Assembly: GCA_013359125.1 (NCBI GenBank)
Contig: JABWCR010000003.1
Span: forward strand, 1-64,000
Direction of reading: 5' to 3'
Length of the DNA: 64,000 bases
DNA from: Armatimonadota bacterium
Lineage (GTDB): Bacteria > Armatimonadota > Fimbriimonadia > Fimbriimonadales > GBS-DC
In this document: positions 15,977 through 25,246 of the stretch, piece after piece
Layout of the letters: every line of letters starts with the position of its first letter
Numbering within the stretch: the stretch's first letter is position 1
Position numbers and translations under genes: made by a program
The notes under the pieces: model-generated
Databases searched by the model: none
What the model saw: only the letters and a program-made list of their open reading frames with translations
Told to the model about the DNA's origin: nothing

Positions 15977-17005
15977 TCAGAACTTGCCTAGGACGGTCAG
16001 TTGATAAAAGACGTCTCGACCAGGAGCGGGATTCGCCCCCTTTTGCCGATAGGTTGCCACCTTTACGTTCGGCACAATCTCAAAGTAATCGTTGATTTTG
16101 AACCGAATGCCGGCCACATAAAATGTCGGCTTTCCCGTAGTCGCCAGCTTCAGAAACTCGATCCGGTCGGCCCCCGGCACCGCATCGCTCACTACATCGG
16201 CGCGGACAAAGGGCCGTATCTTCTTCGATGCCGTCAGCTCTAAATAGATCGAGCCGACTGTGAGATTAATCGTCGCAGCGGATGGGCTTTCGCGCCTCTG
16301 CGAACCGGCCAGCAAACCGATCTTCGCCTCGGGCACGGTAATAAACGCTTCGCCCTTGATGGTGTACCATTCGACGCCCGCTGGCCGCTCCCAATAGTCG
16401 CCGTACAGATCGAGCGTCAAGGTATTGTTCGCTTTGTGAGAGACCCTGACTGAGAAGACGCGGGGATCGCCATTGGCCGTCTTTGTACCGCTTCCGTCGC
16501 CTAACATTAGCGCTAATCTGGTGAGGCGCTTGGCGTCCAAGTTCTTTTCAACCGAAATGCCCTTATCTCGAGCCGATCCCATTCTAAACAGGTCGAAGGG
16601 CGTCTTCTCGATGCCGCGATAGCCCAATGTGCTTTCGTTCGGCTCCCAGGTCAGCGTCGGTATGAGCCCGAACATGATGGTGTATCCGCCCGTCGAGTAT
16701 CGAACCCAGGCGTCTTTGGCAAAGCTGTCTTTGTTCGCTGTCGAGCTGAAGTTGCCTTTGTCCTTGCCTTCCCATCGTATTCGAAAGGTTGCCCGGTCTC
16801 CCAACTTATGATCATAGGTCAGGTAGACCCGTCGAATCCATATGCCGTCTTTGCCGTCAATGGTCGCGTCGTGATGCTCGCCAACGGTGTAGAAGTCAAG
16901 ATAGAACAGTCCGCTCAGTTTGCCATCGCCCAGCTTGACTTGCCCAAAGGCTTCCATCGAAACAAATGACGCAACGACTATCATCATCAGCGCAATGCGC
17001 TTCAT
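15977..17005 (-). CDS. Outer-membrane beta-barrel porin
   Basis: A 342-residue protein with signal peptide MKRIALMMIVVASFVSMEAFG and alternating hydrophobic/polar strands throughout (VYLTYDHKLGDRATFRIRWEG, GYTIMFGLIPTLTWEPNEST). It ends VLGKF, with the C-terminal Phe typical of Bam-inserted barrels, direct evidence for a diderm envelope. A good AAGGAG lies 6 nt before the ATG. It follows the molybdopterin subunit by 76 nt on the same strand, so it may bring the respiratory substrate into the periplasm. It is OprP/phosphate-porin-like in style, but the specificity is unknown. Confidence 0.82.
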   Translation of the reverse strand: MKRIALMMIVVASFVSMEAFGQVKLGDGKLSGLFYLDFYTVGEHHDATIDGKDGIWIRRVYLTYDHKLGDRATFRIRWEGKDKGNFSSTANKDSFAKDAWVRYSTGGYTIMFGLIPTLTWEPNESTLGYRGIEKTPFDLFRMGSARDKGISVEKNLDAKRLTRLALMLGDGSGTKTANGDPRVFSVRVSHKANNTLTLDLYGDYWERPAGVEWYTIKGEAFITVPEAKIGLLAGSQRRESPSAATINLTVGSIYLELTASKKIRPFVRADVVSDAVPGADRIEFLKLATTGKPTFYVAGIRFKINDYFEIVPNVKVATYRQKGANPAPGRDVFYQLTVLGKF

Positions 17006-17081
17006 GGTCTTCTCCTTCTTGCATTAACAAATTCTTAACATTGCTGGCCGAGCACAAGCCCGGACAGTATGCCTGTTTGGA

Positions 17082-20000
17082 TCAACCCTTGACGATTCGA
17101 ACCATTGAATCGTAGAAGGCGACGCTACCCCCGACCGGGTCGCCCAGAGAAGTGTTCTTGAGAATCGGGTCCGCCTGCATCGCTGCGTTCAAGTGCGCTC
17201 CCTTCGCTCGCCTTGGGTCGGCCCGAAGCCTTTCTCCGTCCACCTCGACATCGGAAGCGCCGTACGCCCAGTGGCCATAACCCAGCCCAAATGAGACAGC
17301 GCCCGGCCTAATTCCCTGCACCACTTTAACCGGCAGCCTCATGATCTTCTTGTTTCCATGCCCCAGGCTCCATTCGCCATTGGGATTGGAGGACGACTGA
17401 ACCGTAACCAGATCGCCGTGCGCCAAGCCTATCCGGTCTGCGTCTCGCTTGTTCATCAGCAGGGCGTTCTCGGGCAGCACGCTGGTCAACCAATAGTTGC
17501 CTGCGGTTCGAGACTTGGTCATGGTGATCTCGCGGTGCGTGATCAGCTTCATATCGAACTCGCCTCCCTCGGTCGAATTGCCTGCCAGGTCTATAGCAGG
17601 AGGCAAGTAGCGCGCAATACCGTCGAAGCTCTTTCCGGTGATGGCGCTCTTGGCCGATGCGGTTTTCTCACTGTACAGATTGATCAGCTTGCCGTACTTG
17701 TGCTTTACCTTATCGCCGTCGATCGCTTTGCTGAAGTCTTCATATCGACCGCCTCGGTTGAGAACGTACACGACCTTTCGCCAATTTGCTTCTCCAGCGG
17801 CTGCCCGCCACTTTTCGACGTCGAACACCGACTTGGGCAGGTGCCTCCGAGCCGTCTCGAACAGCGTCAACTCCTCGTCCGACGCATCGGGCACGGCCTC
17901 CCCGTTTTTGTCTCCGGCAGCCACATTGGCCGCCATCTTGAGATACAGATCCTCGGGACGTTTGAAGTCCATGCCTGGGCCAAATCCGTCGGTCCCATAG
18001 CCGGGCAATTGCAACTGCTCGGCCAATGCCAACAACATCGCTTCCAGAGAAATCGGCATCGTCTCTCCAAAGACCGTTGCCTCTTCCGTCATCGGCGCTA
18101 TCGCGGGCTGCCGGACCGGCATTATCTTGTTCGTGAAGGACGGGTGGCTGCCCTGAAACTCCCATCGCTCCAAGTAGCTCAGGTCCGGAAAGATGTAGTC
18201 TGCGTACATCGAGGTTTCCCCGACTGTGATATCGACCGAGATGAACAGCGGCAACTTCTCCGTGTCCATCAGCGCATCGATCAGCTTGTCTCCCGCCGGC
18301 AACGAATAGACAGGGCTGGCCATGTACTGGATCAAGCACTTGATAGGATAAGGATACTGATCCGCGATGCTCGGGATGACCTCCTGATAGACATCCGAAG
18401 AGAGCGGATAAAAGGGTCTCTTTGCCGGATAACTGTCAAAGATCGTCGTCTCCTCGTATTTCACATCGTGCCGAATGCTGCTGATCCCAAACGGCTTGGC
18501 CGCGCGCGGGTGCATATCCTTTAGTACGAACGGCTTGCACTCCATCGGCTCGCCCTTCTTGTCTCCGGTTACGTTCCAAACCGTCGCTTTAACGACGCCG
18601 CCCTTCCAATCATAGCTTCCCATCAAGAGGTTGAGCGAATTGAACGCTAGACAGTTGTAAAATCCGTTGGTATGCTGGCTGACGCCGCGATGAATGTCCG
18701 CGACCGACTTCTTGCCATGTCGCGAGAACTCTGCCGCGAGTTCCAAGACCTCCTTGGGATCAAGGCCTGCGATCTCGGACCACTGCTCGATTGAATGTTC
18801 GAAGGCCGCCTCCTTTAGCAACTGGAGGCTGCTCTTGGCCACAAATCGCTTGCCCTCTTTGTCGGTCAATTCGGCCGTTACAAACAGGTCGCCGACGACA
18901 GGGTGGTCCGCATCGTTGGGATCGACCGGCACGAGGCGACCGCCGCTCTTTGCCACAAACATCTCGCGCTCATAGGCCTCGCCATCGTCGCCCAACAACT
19001 TCTTGGCCGGCGCGACGCCGATCTCGTGCGAACGAACAAACTTATCCGGCTTGCCCTTGTCATTGATCTTGACGAGCCAAGTTCCATTCGACCAGGTCGG
19101 TTCGCCAGCTGCGTCTGCAGCGCCCTTGTTCGCACAGCCCAGATAGTTGGCGTCGAATCTGTCGTTCTCGATCAACCATCTGATCATTGCCATCGCCAGC
19201 GCCGCCTCGTGCCCCGGTTTGATGGGAAGCCACTTCCAAGCTTTGGACGCCGTCTTAGAGAAGCGAGGGTCTGCGACCGCGATCTTTAGACGCCCTTCGG
19301 CGATAGAGTTGACGATGCGCGGCGTACGGCCGGGCGGTCCATAATTGCCCTCAAAAGGCGAAGCCCCCACGAACAGGATAAACTCCGCATTGGCGGTGTC
19401 GGCCTGCCAATAGAACTTGTCCCCGCCCGTCCATTTCACTTCCTTGGACTTGGGATCGTACTCCCATTGCTCGCTCATCGCCTTTCCGGCAAAGTAAAGG
19501 CTGCCTTGGCACACCGTCGTGTGCCCGTGCGCGTTAGTCGATCCAAAGGCATTCTGGATAAACCGTCGGCAAAACTGATCGCGACCCGCCTTCATTCGAC
19601 CCCAATTGAACACCAGTTGGTTGTTCTTGGGGCCTAGGTCGGGATGATCTGGGTCGATCATGGCGTCCAGTTCGGCAGCAAATTTCGCCTTGAACCCCTT
19701 TACTGCATCGACAATAGCCGACTCAGGGAGTTTCTTCTTCCGCACATCCTTGATGACCTTCTTGATCGACTGTATCTCCTTGTCCATCGCCGAAGCTATC
19801 TTCGGGTCCCGAAGAGCATACGCCTCTCGAAGGCCGGGCACAACCCGGTTTTCCTCTCCCGGCACATTGGCAAACAGCGCGCCGCCCTCAACGATTTCCC
19901 TGATGGCCTGGTCGAAGTCGACGCTGACCCATTTGCCTTCGCCTCGCTTGCCTGCCCGCTTCAGAACCTTGCGAATGCGATAGGGATCGTATACAGTCTG

Positions 20001-20351
20001 TATGCCCGCTTGACCCTTTGGACAGATCGCGCCATCGATCCCTGCCATGACGAACGGGGATGTGTCGGCGTCCAAGTGAGGGTAGAGGGTGTGCGGCGCA
20101 ATCGGGTTTCCATCTAACTTGACAGCGGTACCGTTCCAGAGCTTAACCTTCAACCCGCATCCGGTATTGCATTGCAGACAGGATGTATAGATGATGTTCT
20201 CCGGGTCGTTCTGGCCATCGACTGCCGCTGTTCTTGATTGCCGATGCAGCGCCTCTCGAGAACAGCCCGCCAGAGCGACTGCGCCGCCCAATAGCGCCGA
20301 CGTCTTCAGCATGTCGCGTCGCGAAATTCGATTGTCTTTATTGTGCTCCAT
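17082..20351 (-). CDS. Molybdopterin oxidoreductase catalytic subunit, tetrathionate-reductase-like (TtrA family)
   Basis: A 1089-residue DMSO-reductase-superfamily enzyme with Mo-bis-MGD cofactor. ATG 20351 is preferred to a GTG two codons earlier because AAGGAG lies 8 nt before it; the NrfD stop sits between. A Tat signal (SRRDMLK) is followed by a lipobox (ALAGC, Cys30), so it may be a Tat-exported lipoprotein. The N-terminal [4Fe-4S] is bound by Cys58, Cys61, Cys65 (CLQCNTGC) and Cys110 (ICPKGQ). Cys281 in HTTVCQGS is the candidate Mo ligand. GASPFEGNYGPPGRTP and the ~1000-residue size fit the TtrA/ArrA branch. With its Fe-S and NrfD partners it should reduce an oxidised sulfur, selenium or similar compound in the periplasm; the substrate is not determined. 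Confidence 0.85.
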   Translation of the reverse strand: MEHNKDNRISRRDMLKTSALLGGAVALAGCSREALHRQSRTAAVDGQNDPENIIYTSCLQCNTGCGLKVKLWNGTAVKLDGNPIAPHTLYPHLDADTSPFVMAGIDGAICPKGQAGIQTVYDPYRIRKVLKRAGKRGEGKWVSVDFDQAIREIVEGGALFANVPGEENRVVPGLREAYALRDPKIASAMDKEIQSIKKVIKDVRKKKLPESAIVDAVKGFKAKFAAELDAMIDPDHPDLGPKNNQLVFNWGRMKAGRDQFCRRFIQNAFGSTNAHGHTTVCQGSLYFAGKAMSEQWEYDPKSKEVKWTGGDKFYWQADTANAEFILFVGASPFEGNYGPPGRTPRIVNSIAEGRLKIAVADPRFSKTASKAWKWLPIKPGHEAALAMAMIRWLIENDRFDANYLGCANKGAADAAGEPTWSNGTWLVKINDKGKPDKFVRSHEIGVAPAKKLLGDDGEAYEREMFVAKSGGRLVPVDPNDADHPVVGDLFVTAELTDKEGKRFVAKSSLQLLKEAAFEHSIEQWSEIAGLDPKEVLELAAEFSRHGKKSVADIHRGVSQHTNGFYNCLAFNSLNLLMGSYDWKGGVVKATVWNVTGDKKGEPMECKPFVLKDMHPRAAKPFGISSIRHDVKYEETTIFDSYPAKRPFYPLSSDVYQEVIPSIADQYPYPIKCLIQYMASPVYSLPAGDKLIDALMDTEKLPLFISVDITVGETSMYADYIFPDLSYLERWEFQGSHPSFTNKIMPVRQPAIAPMTEEATVFGETMPISLEAMLLALAEQLQLPGYGTDGFGPGMDFKRPEDLYLKMAANVAAGDKNGEAVPDASDEELTLFETARRHLPKSVFDVEKWRAAAGEANWRKVVYVLNRGGRYEDFSKAIDGDKVKHKYGKLINLYSEKTASAKSAITGKSFDGIARYLPPAIDLAGNSTEGGEFDMKLITHREITMTKSRTAGNYWLTSVLPENALLMNKRDADRIGLAHGDLVTVQSSSNPNGEWSLGHGNKKIMRLPVKVVQGIRPGAVSFGLGYGHWAYGASDVEVDGERLRADPRRAKGAHLNAAMQADPILKNTSLGDPVGGSVAFYDSMVRIVKG

Positions 20352-20353
20352 GT

Positions 20354-21532
20354 TCACATCTCCTTATGGCTGGGAGAGCCCGCCTTACCGGTGGCTCCTG
20401 CCAAAAACTTGTAGGCCGCGGCAAACAGTCCAAGGCCCAAACAGACAATGAACAGCAAGACCAGCCATTCGTGCAAAGTCGGAATGTATGTAAAGGTCAG
20501 CCGGTGGTCCCTAAACGAGTTTTGCAGCCCCTCGATCTCGGGCGTAACCAGAGCAGGAATGACGATGTTGAGCCGAACGGCCATGAACATCACCGCTACC
20601 AAAAGCCCTGCAAGGCCGTGCAATGCCATGCTCTTCGACCGCGCGAGCGCCCACAACGGAACGAGTGTTCCTAAGGCCAGATGAACGATCCAAAAGACCC
20701 ACCAAAACGGTCCGAACAGAATCAGCTTCAACGTGCCCACGTCGTGCCCGATGCCGTACCAAAGCGGTATAGAAAACTCCGCCCACTCCAAGACCACGTC
20801 CAGCAACAGCAAACCTATCAATAACCTGACCAGGAACCCTGCGGTCTCTTCGAGCGCTCTTGCGGGCAGAGGCTTTAAGAGCGCCGTTATCGCCAAGAGC
20901 AGCGCCGTGCCCGAGACCAATGCCCCGGTCAGGAACAGAATTGGAAACAGCCCGCTGTGCCAAAGCGGGCGAGCCGAAACTGTGCCGAACAGCGCGCCTA
21001 CGCCACCGCTGAAGGCAATGGCGAGGGGAATGCCGACGATTGCCAGTTTTCTCACCGCATGATCGCTGTTAGAACGAAACGTCATCAAATAGAGCTGTAC
21101 AACGATCAAGATCGCGTAAGCTGCGTATAGCCAGATCATCCAGGTCATCATAGAGCCAAAATTGGGGCGAGTAAACACCGCATAGGCTCGAAATAGATGC
21201 CCTAAGTCTAGGCCGATCGCGAAGAGGCCGCAGACGAGAGCGATCAATGCTGTGACTAGCCCTATTCGAGCAATTCGCTTAATTGGCTCGACGCGAAAGG
21301 CTATTCCAAACGAGCAGACCAAGAACGCTCCGGCCGAAATGCCGACCAGCCAAATGTAGGCGCTGACCCACAACCCCCAGGGAACGTAACTGCCGTAGCC
21401 GGCCAATCGATGGCCGAACGCAAACCTCTGAAACATTCCAATGCTGCCCAGAGCGAATAAAGCAAGCCAAATCGCCCAAGCCCAGCCCGGAAGCCTTGGC
21501 GCTCTGGGTCCCAATGTAGTCGTCGCATTCAT
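20354..21532 (-). CDS. NrfD/PsrC-family membrane quinol oxidase subunit
   Basis: A 392-residue integral membrane protein with about 9-10 helices (GYGSYVPWGLWVSAYIWLVG is the typical NrfD opening). It links the quinone pool to the periplasmic Fe-S and molybdopterin subunits, the C subunit in Psr, Ttr and similar respiratory complexes. It starts 13 nt after the Fe-S gene and its stop is 2 nt before the molybdopterin ATG, so all are co-translated. Direction of electron flow (menaquinol oxidation) is family knowledge rather than visible in the sequence. Confidence 0.92.
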   Translation of the reverse strand: MNATTTLGPRAPRLPGWAWAIWLALFALGSIGMFQRFAFGHRLAGYGSYVPWGLWVSAYIWLVGISAGAFLVCSFGIAFRVEPIKRIARIGLVTALIALVCGLFAIGLDLGHLFRAYAVFTRPNFGSMMTWMIWLYAAYAILIVVQLYLMTFRSNSDHAVRKLAIVGIPLAIAFSGGVGALFGTVSARPLWHSGLFPILFLTGALVSGTALLLAITALLKPLPARALEETAGFLVRLLIGLLLLDVVLEWAEFSIPLWYGIGHDVGTLKLILFGPFWWVFWIVHLALGTLVPLWALARSKSMALHGLAGLLVAVMFMAVRLNIVIPALVTPEIEGLQNSFRDHRLTFTYIPTLHEWLVLLFIVCLGLGLFAAAYKFLAGATGKAGSPSHKEM

Positions 21533-21545
21533 GGCGCTTCTCCTT

Positions 21546-22418
21546 CTAACTCAAGTAGTAAACTCTCGGTTCGGTGCCTAGCTCTTCCTTCAATCTCGAA
21601 GCGTTTGGAAGCGCGATCAGTTTGGACACTAAGCTTTGAGGATCGTTTGCATCGCCAAAGAACGTCGCTCGCCCGATGCAGCTGCTGACGCACATCGGCA
21701 GCATGCCGCGGCTTACACGGTGCGTGCAGAAGTGGCACTTTCGAGCATTGCCCACAGGGGACCGGTCATGCTCGCGCTTCCATTCCACGCCGTACTCGTA
21801 GCTCGGCGCCTCCTCATAGTCCGCCTTTGCGGGCGTCCCATCGGAGTAGTTCTCTCCGTAATCAAAGGTGCGCGCGCCGTAAGGGCAGGCCGTCAAGCAG
21901 TAGCGACATCCAATGCACTTATCGTAATCGATGTGGACGATCCCGTCCTTTCCCTTCCAGGTTGCGTGAACCGGGCAGACTGGCACGCAAGGAGGCTTGT
22001 CGCACTGCATACAGGGGCGAGGCACAAACCGTCGACCGACGTTGGGATACTCGCCAAACTCCTCCTCGATAACCGGTCGATAAACAACGCCGGGCGGAAG
22101 CTTGTTTTCTGCAATGCAGGCTATCGTGCATGCATGGCAACCGACGCACTTTCGAAGGTCGATCGCCATCGCCCAACGTCGCTCGGCCTCCGGCTTGGCC
22201 AACGCCCTCTTTAGATCGCGAAGCATTCGGATGAGAACATCCTCGCCGGCTGTTTCATCGGGCAACTCCGGCAACTTGACGTAGTTCTGTCTCTCGCCCT
22301 TTAGTGCCTGCGCGATGGCTTGTGGCAGAATCAGCGACGCAAAAACCGCACTGCCAAACTTGATCGCTGTGCGCCGGTCGATGGTGGGCGCTATTTGCAA
22401 CAACTCTTGATCGCTCAT
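21546..22418 (-). CDS. Four-cluster [4Fe-4S] electron-transfer subunit (PsrB/TtrB-like)
   Basis: A 290-residue iron-sulfur protein. Sixteen Cys form four groups: 91/94/97/101, 136/139/144/148, 168/171/174/178 and 228/231/243/247, enough for four [4Fe-4S] clusters as in DmsB, PsrB and TtrB. The N-terminus ([20 protein letters not shown]) resembles a Tat signal with an RR pair, placing it at the periplasmic face. It passes electrons between the NrfD subunit and the molybdopterin enzyme. Its ATG overlaps the stop of the Rrf2 regulator as ATGA. Confidence 0.94.
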   Translation of the reverse strand: MSDQELLQIAPTIDRRTAIKFGSAVFASLILPQAIAQALKGERQNYVKLPELPDETAGEDVLIRMLRDLKRALAKPEAERRWAMAIDLRKCVGCHACTIACIAENKLPPGVVYRPVIEEEFGEYPNVGRRFVPRPCMQCDKPPCVPVCPVHATWKGKDGIVHIDYDKCIGCRYCLTACPYGARTFDYGENYSDGTPAKADYEEAPSYEYGVEWKREHDRSPVGNARKCHFCTHRVSRGMLPMCVSSCIGRATFFGDANDPQSLVSKLIALPNASRLKEELGTEPRVYYLS

Positions 22419-22849
22419 CGTTTTCTCCCTCTCATCTCCGCAGCCAAATCTGCAACGGACTTGTTAGCCAGCGCCTGGCGCACGCTCTCTTTCATCGCCT
22501 GCCATGTCTCATGCAGAGCGCACGGATCTTCGGCGTTGCACAGTCGGTGGCTGTCCAAGAAACAGTAGGGTTTGTCGAATTCGCCGCCGTAGGCCTCGAT
22601 CACATCTAACACGGAGATCAGGCTGGCTGGACGGGCCAGCGAATAGCCCTGATCCTTTCCTCGCTTGACCAACAGCAGATTGTGATTGGCCAGAAGACTG
22701 AGAATGTTGGCCGTGAACTTTTTGGGAATGTCGGCTTCTGCGGCAATCTGGGCGGAGGTACAGACCTCGCCCTCCTTTAACGTCGCTAACCGTGCAATTG
22801 CGGCGAGCGCGTATTGGCTTCCTCTTGATATCTTCAGCAGGCCTGACAT
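22415..22849 (-). CDS. Rrf2-family Fe-S transcription regulator (NsrR/IscR-like)
   Basis: A 144-residue winged-helix regulator starting [22 protein letters not shown], the standard Rrf2 opening. ATG 22849 is chosen over upstream in-frame starts because GGAG lies 9 nt before it, and because the upstream DNA contains a palindrome that looks like an operator. Cys96, Cys104 and Cys110 (Cx7Cx5C) would bind an Fe-S cluster; this spacing is the one I recall for Bacillus NsrR. It heads and is translationally coupled to the respiratory operon, so it probably autoregulates and senses NO, oxygen or redox state. The signal is an inference. Confidence 0.92.
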   Translation of the reverse strand: MSGLLKISRGSQYALAAIARLATLKEGEVCTSAQIAAEADIPKKFTANILSLLANHNLLLVKRGKDQGYSLARPASLISVLDVIEAYGGEFDKPYCFLDSHRLCNAEDPCALHETWQAMKESVRQALANKSVADLAAEMRGRKR

Positions 22850-22854
22850 TTCCA

Positions 22855-22890
22855 TATTCTCCAGTTTTTCAGTGGAGATAGTGGAGAATA
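22855..22890. promoter_or_regulatory. Palindromic operator candidate of the Rrf2 regulator
   Basis: TATTCTCCA (22855-22863) and TGGAGAATA (22882-22890) are perfect 9-bp inverted arms separated by 18 nt, with a third partial copy TGGAGATA at 22873-22880. The site lies immediately upstream of the regulator start and would cover its promoter, the expected place for autoregulation of the whole operon. Confidence 0.6.
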
Positions 22891-22950
22891 CCACATTTTG
22901 TCGGATTTTGTCAAGAGCGTCGGAATCTGATTTGCCCCCGGACGGAGCGT

Positions 22951-24354
22951 CTACCCCGTCTTGCCCGGAATGCCGGGCTCGGTCATCTTGATCGCGTCGA
23001 ACACCTCGGCCAGCTGATCATCGGTCAACAGACCCGATTCTCGGGTTACTTGCACCACGCTTTTCTTTTCGCGCAGCGCCGTCTTGACAATCTCGGCAGC
23101 CTTTTGATACCCGACAAAGGCGTTCAGCGCGGTCGCCAGACTGGGGCTTGTCTCGGCATACCAGCGGCATCGTTCTTCGTCGGCCTCGATCCCGCTCACG
23201 CACCGATCGACCAGCGCCTGGGACGCATTGCCCAATATTTGGAGAGCGAAAAGGGTGTTGTAAGCCATGACGGGCATCATGACGTTCAGTTCCAACTGTC
23301 CCGCCTGCACGGCCAAGTCCACCACCGTCGCACATCCGATGGCTTGAAAGCAGACCATGTTGACCATTTCGGGAATGCTGGGGTTTACCTTTCCGGGCAT
23401 GATGCTGCTGCCAGGCTGAACCGCAGGCAGCACGATCTCGGCCAGCCCTGTGAGCGGTCCGGACGAAAGCAGACGCAGGTCGTTCATGATCCGACCCAGT
23501 TCCATAGCATAGATGCGAAAAGCCGCCGCGACTTGCGCCTGCGCGATGTGGCTCTGCATGGCTTCTCGCATGTCTGTGGCGGGACGAAATGGAATGCCGG
23601 TGTACTCGGCCAACAACTGGACTGCGCGAGAGCGATAGTTCGGATGCGTATTCAGACCTGTGCCGACCGCGCTTCCGCCCAGGCCGAGTTCCTCAATCTG
23701 TTCGGCTGCTTCCTGCAATCGTGCATGGCACTTTCTGATCGTCGCGGCGTAGGCGGCGAACTCCTGGCCCAAACGTATGGGCACGGCGTCCTGCAAATGG
23801 GTGCGGCCTGATTTCAAGACACGGTCAAACGCGCGTCCCTTCTCGTCAAACGCCTCAGCCAGCGCCTTCGCCTTCGGCATCATCTCCCGCAAAGCGAGGC
23901 GCGTCGCGATTCGCATGGCGGAGGGAAAGGTGTCGTTGGTCGATTGGCCATAGTTCACATGATCGTTGGGATTGAGGATGGAGTAATCGCCTATCTGCCC
24001 GCCCATAATTTCGATCGCTCGGTTGGTCAAGACTTCGTTCACATTCATATGAAACGATGTGCCGGCGCCTTGGTGAAAGATGTCGGTGGGGAACTGATCG
24101 CGGAGCTTGCCCGACAGCACATCGTCCGCCGCCTGTGCGATGGCGTCCGCTTGTCGCTTTTCAATTAGACCGAGTTCGCCGTTCGCCACTGCGCAGGCCT
24201 TTTTGAGCAACACATACGCCTCGACCATCAATGCGGGTTCGGCAATGCCGCTAATGGGGAAATTCTCTTGGGCTCGGAGGGTTTGCAAGCCCCAATAAGC
24301 ATCGACGGGAATCGATTTTTCGCCTAGCGAGTCGCGTTCGGTTCTATAACTCAT
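22951..24354 (-). CDS. aspA: Aspartate ammonia-lyase
   Basis: A 467-residue member of the fumarase/aspartase superfamily that interconverts aspartate with fumarate plus ammonia; cytoplasmic homotetramer. The start RTERDSLGEKSIPVDAYWG, the ENFPISG motif and the active-site loop GSSIMPGKVNPSIPEM are typical of aspartase. Fumarase C is the alternative, but ENFPISG and the early LGEKSIP motif favour aspartase. It is the last gene of the six-gene minus-strand unit starting at fba, 10 nt after galT. Producing fumarate next to an anaerobic respiratory operon may be meaningful or coincidental. Confidence 0.92.
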   Translation of the reverse strand: MSYRTERDSLGEKSIPVDAYWGLQTLRAQENFPISGIAEPALMVEAYVLLKKACAVANGELGLIEKRQADAIAQAADDVLSGKLRDQFPTDIFHQGAGTSFHMNVNEVLTNRAIEIMGGQIGDYSILNPNDHVNYGQSTNDTFPSAMRIATRLALREMMPKAKALAEAFDEKGRAFDRVLKSGRTHLQDAVPIRLGQEFAAYAATIRKCHARLQEAAEQIEELGLGGSAVGTGLNTHPNYRSRAVQLLAEYTGIPFRPATDMREAMQSHIAQAQVAAAFRIYAMELGRIMNDLRLLSSGPLTGLAEIVLPAVQPGSSIMPGKVNPSIPEMVNMVCFQAIGCATVVDLAVQAGQLELNVMMPVMAYNTLFALQILGNASQALVDRCVSGIEADEERCRWYAETSPSLATALNAFVGYQKAAEIVKTALREKKSVVQVTRESGLLTDDQLAEVFDAIKMTEPGIPGKTG

Positions 24355-24364
24355 GGATGGCTCC

Positions 24365-25243
24365 TTAGCGTGCGTTTTTCAATCGCTCGGCAGCGTTTTC
24401 GGGCAGCACGTCGGTTATAAACGTGCCCGCGCCCGTTTCGCAACCGGCAAGATATTTTAGCTTATGGGCGTCTCGGCGCAACGGATAGTGGATTATGTGA
24501 AAGCGCCAATAGCCATGTTCTTGCCCGTCGGTCGGTCGAGGATATTGCGCCATCATCAGCGGCATCGGATCGGCCCAGAGGGCGTCGTATCGCTGGGCTA
24601 TGTCGAGCAGAGCGCGACCTAACAAGCGCCGCTCGTCGAGGCTCAAATCCGACAAATCCCTTGCATGGCGCTTGGGCGCCAGCCATGTTTCGTAGGGGAA
24701 ACGCGCAAACGAAGGCGCCCAGCACCGCCAATGATCGTCCTCGAAGACCGTCGCTCCGTCTTGCATTAGCTCGCGCCACAGGCGGGCGTTCCCCTTTTGC
24801 GCCTGCATGGCTTTCTCGATAACTGGCGGAAGATAGGAAAAGGCATAAATCTGTCCGTGCGGATGGGTCAGCGTAACGCCGACCTCTTTGCCCCTGTTCT
24901 CGAATATGTAGAGGTACTCCGCGCCGTCCAATGCCCCTAACTCCAAATAGCGATCCAGCCAGACTTCGACCAGCCTTTCGGCGCGATCGGGTTCGAGATC
25001 GGCAAACGTCCCGTTATGGCGATCCGTGTAGACCACGACCTCGCAGGCCGATTTGCCCTGAATGGGCGGCAATGATGGGTGCCGGTTGTCGAAGACAACG
25101 ATGTCGAACTCGGATTGCGCGATTTCCTTACCGCCAGGGCATAATGGGCACTCCGCGTCGTCGGGCAAAAAGGCGCGATCCTGTCGAGCGGGCGCGACCG
25201 CAACCCATTCTTGTCGCAACGGGTGCCAGCGTAGCTCGGCCAA
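24365..25243 (-). CDS. galT: Galactose-1-phosphate uridylyltransferase
   Basis: A 292-residue HIT-superfamily nucleotidyltransferase that swaps UMP between UDP-glucose and galactose-1-phosphate in the Leloir pathway. It shows the zinc-site pair CPLCPG, the active-site HPHGQ (THPHGQIYAF) with its nucleophilic His, and a later HIIHYPLRR motif. It is somewhat shorter than the ~340-residue E. coli enzyme, and ADP-sugar or other specificities exist among short homologues. It lies 3 nt after the rhodanese gene and 10 nt before aspA; galK and galE are not in the window. Confidence 0.92.
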   Translation of the reverse strand: MAELRWHPLRQEWVAVAPARQDRAFLPDDAECPLCPGGKEIAQSEFDIVVFDNRHPSLPPIQGKSACEVVVYTDRHNGTFADLEPDRAERLVEVWLDRYLELGALDGAEYLYIFENRGKEVGVTLTHPHGQIYAFSYLPPVIEKAMQAQKGNARLWRELMQDGATVFEDDHWRCWAPSFARFPYETWLAPKRHARDLSDLSLDERRLLGRALLDIAQRYDALWADPMPLMMAQYPRPTDGQEHGYWRFHIIHYPLRRDAHKLKYLAGCETGAGTFITDVLPENAAERLKNAR

Positions 25244-25246
25244 TCT

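Noticed and set aside
17082-20351. Formate dehydrogenase alpha subunit.
   Set aside because: No Sec/Cys-His FdhG-type active-site motif was seen; size, the GASPFEGNYGPPGRTP segment and NrfD partner favour the TtrA/ArrA/PsrA side.
22849-22894. A longer N-terminus for the Rrf2 regulator.
   Set aside because: The extra residues would be encoded by the operator-like palindrome, and the better ribosome-binding site is at the shorter start.
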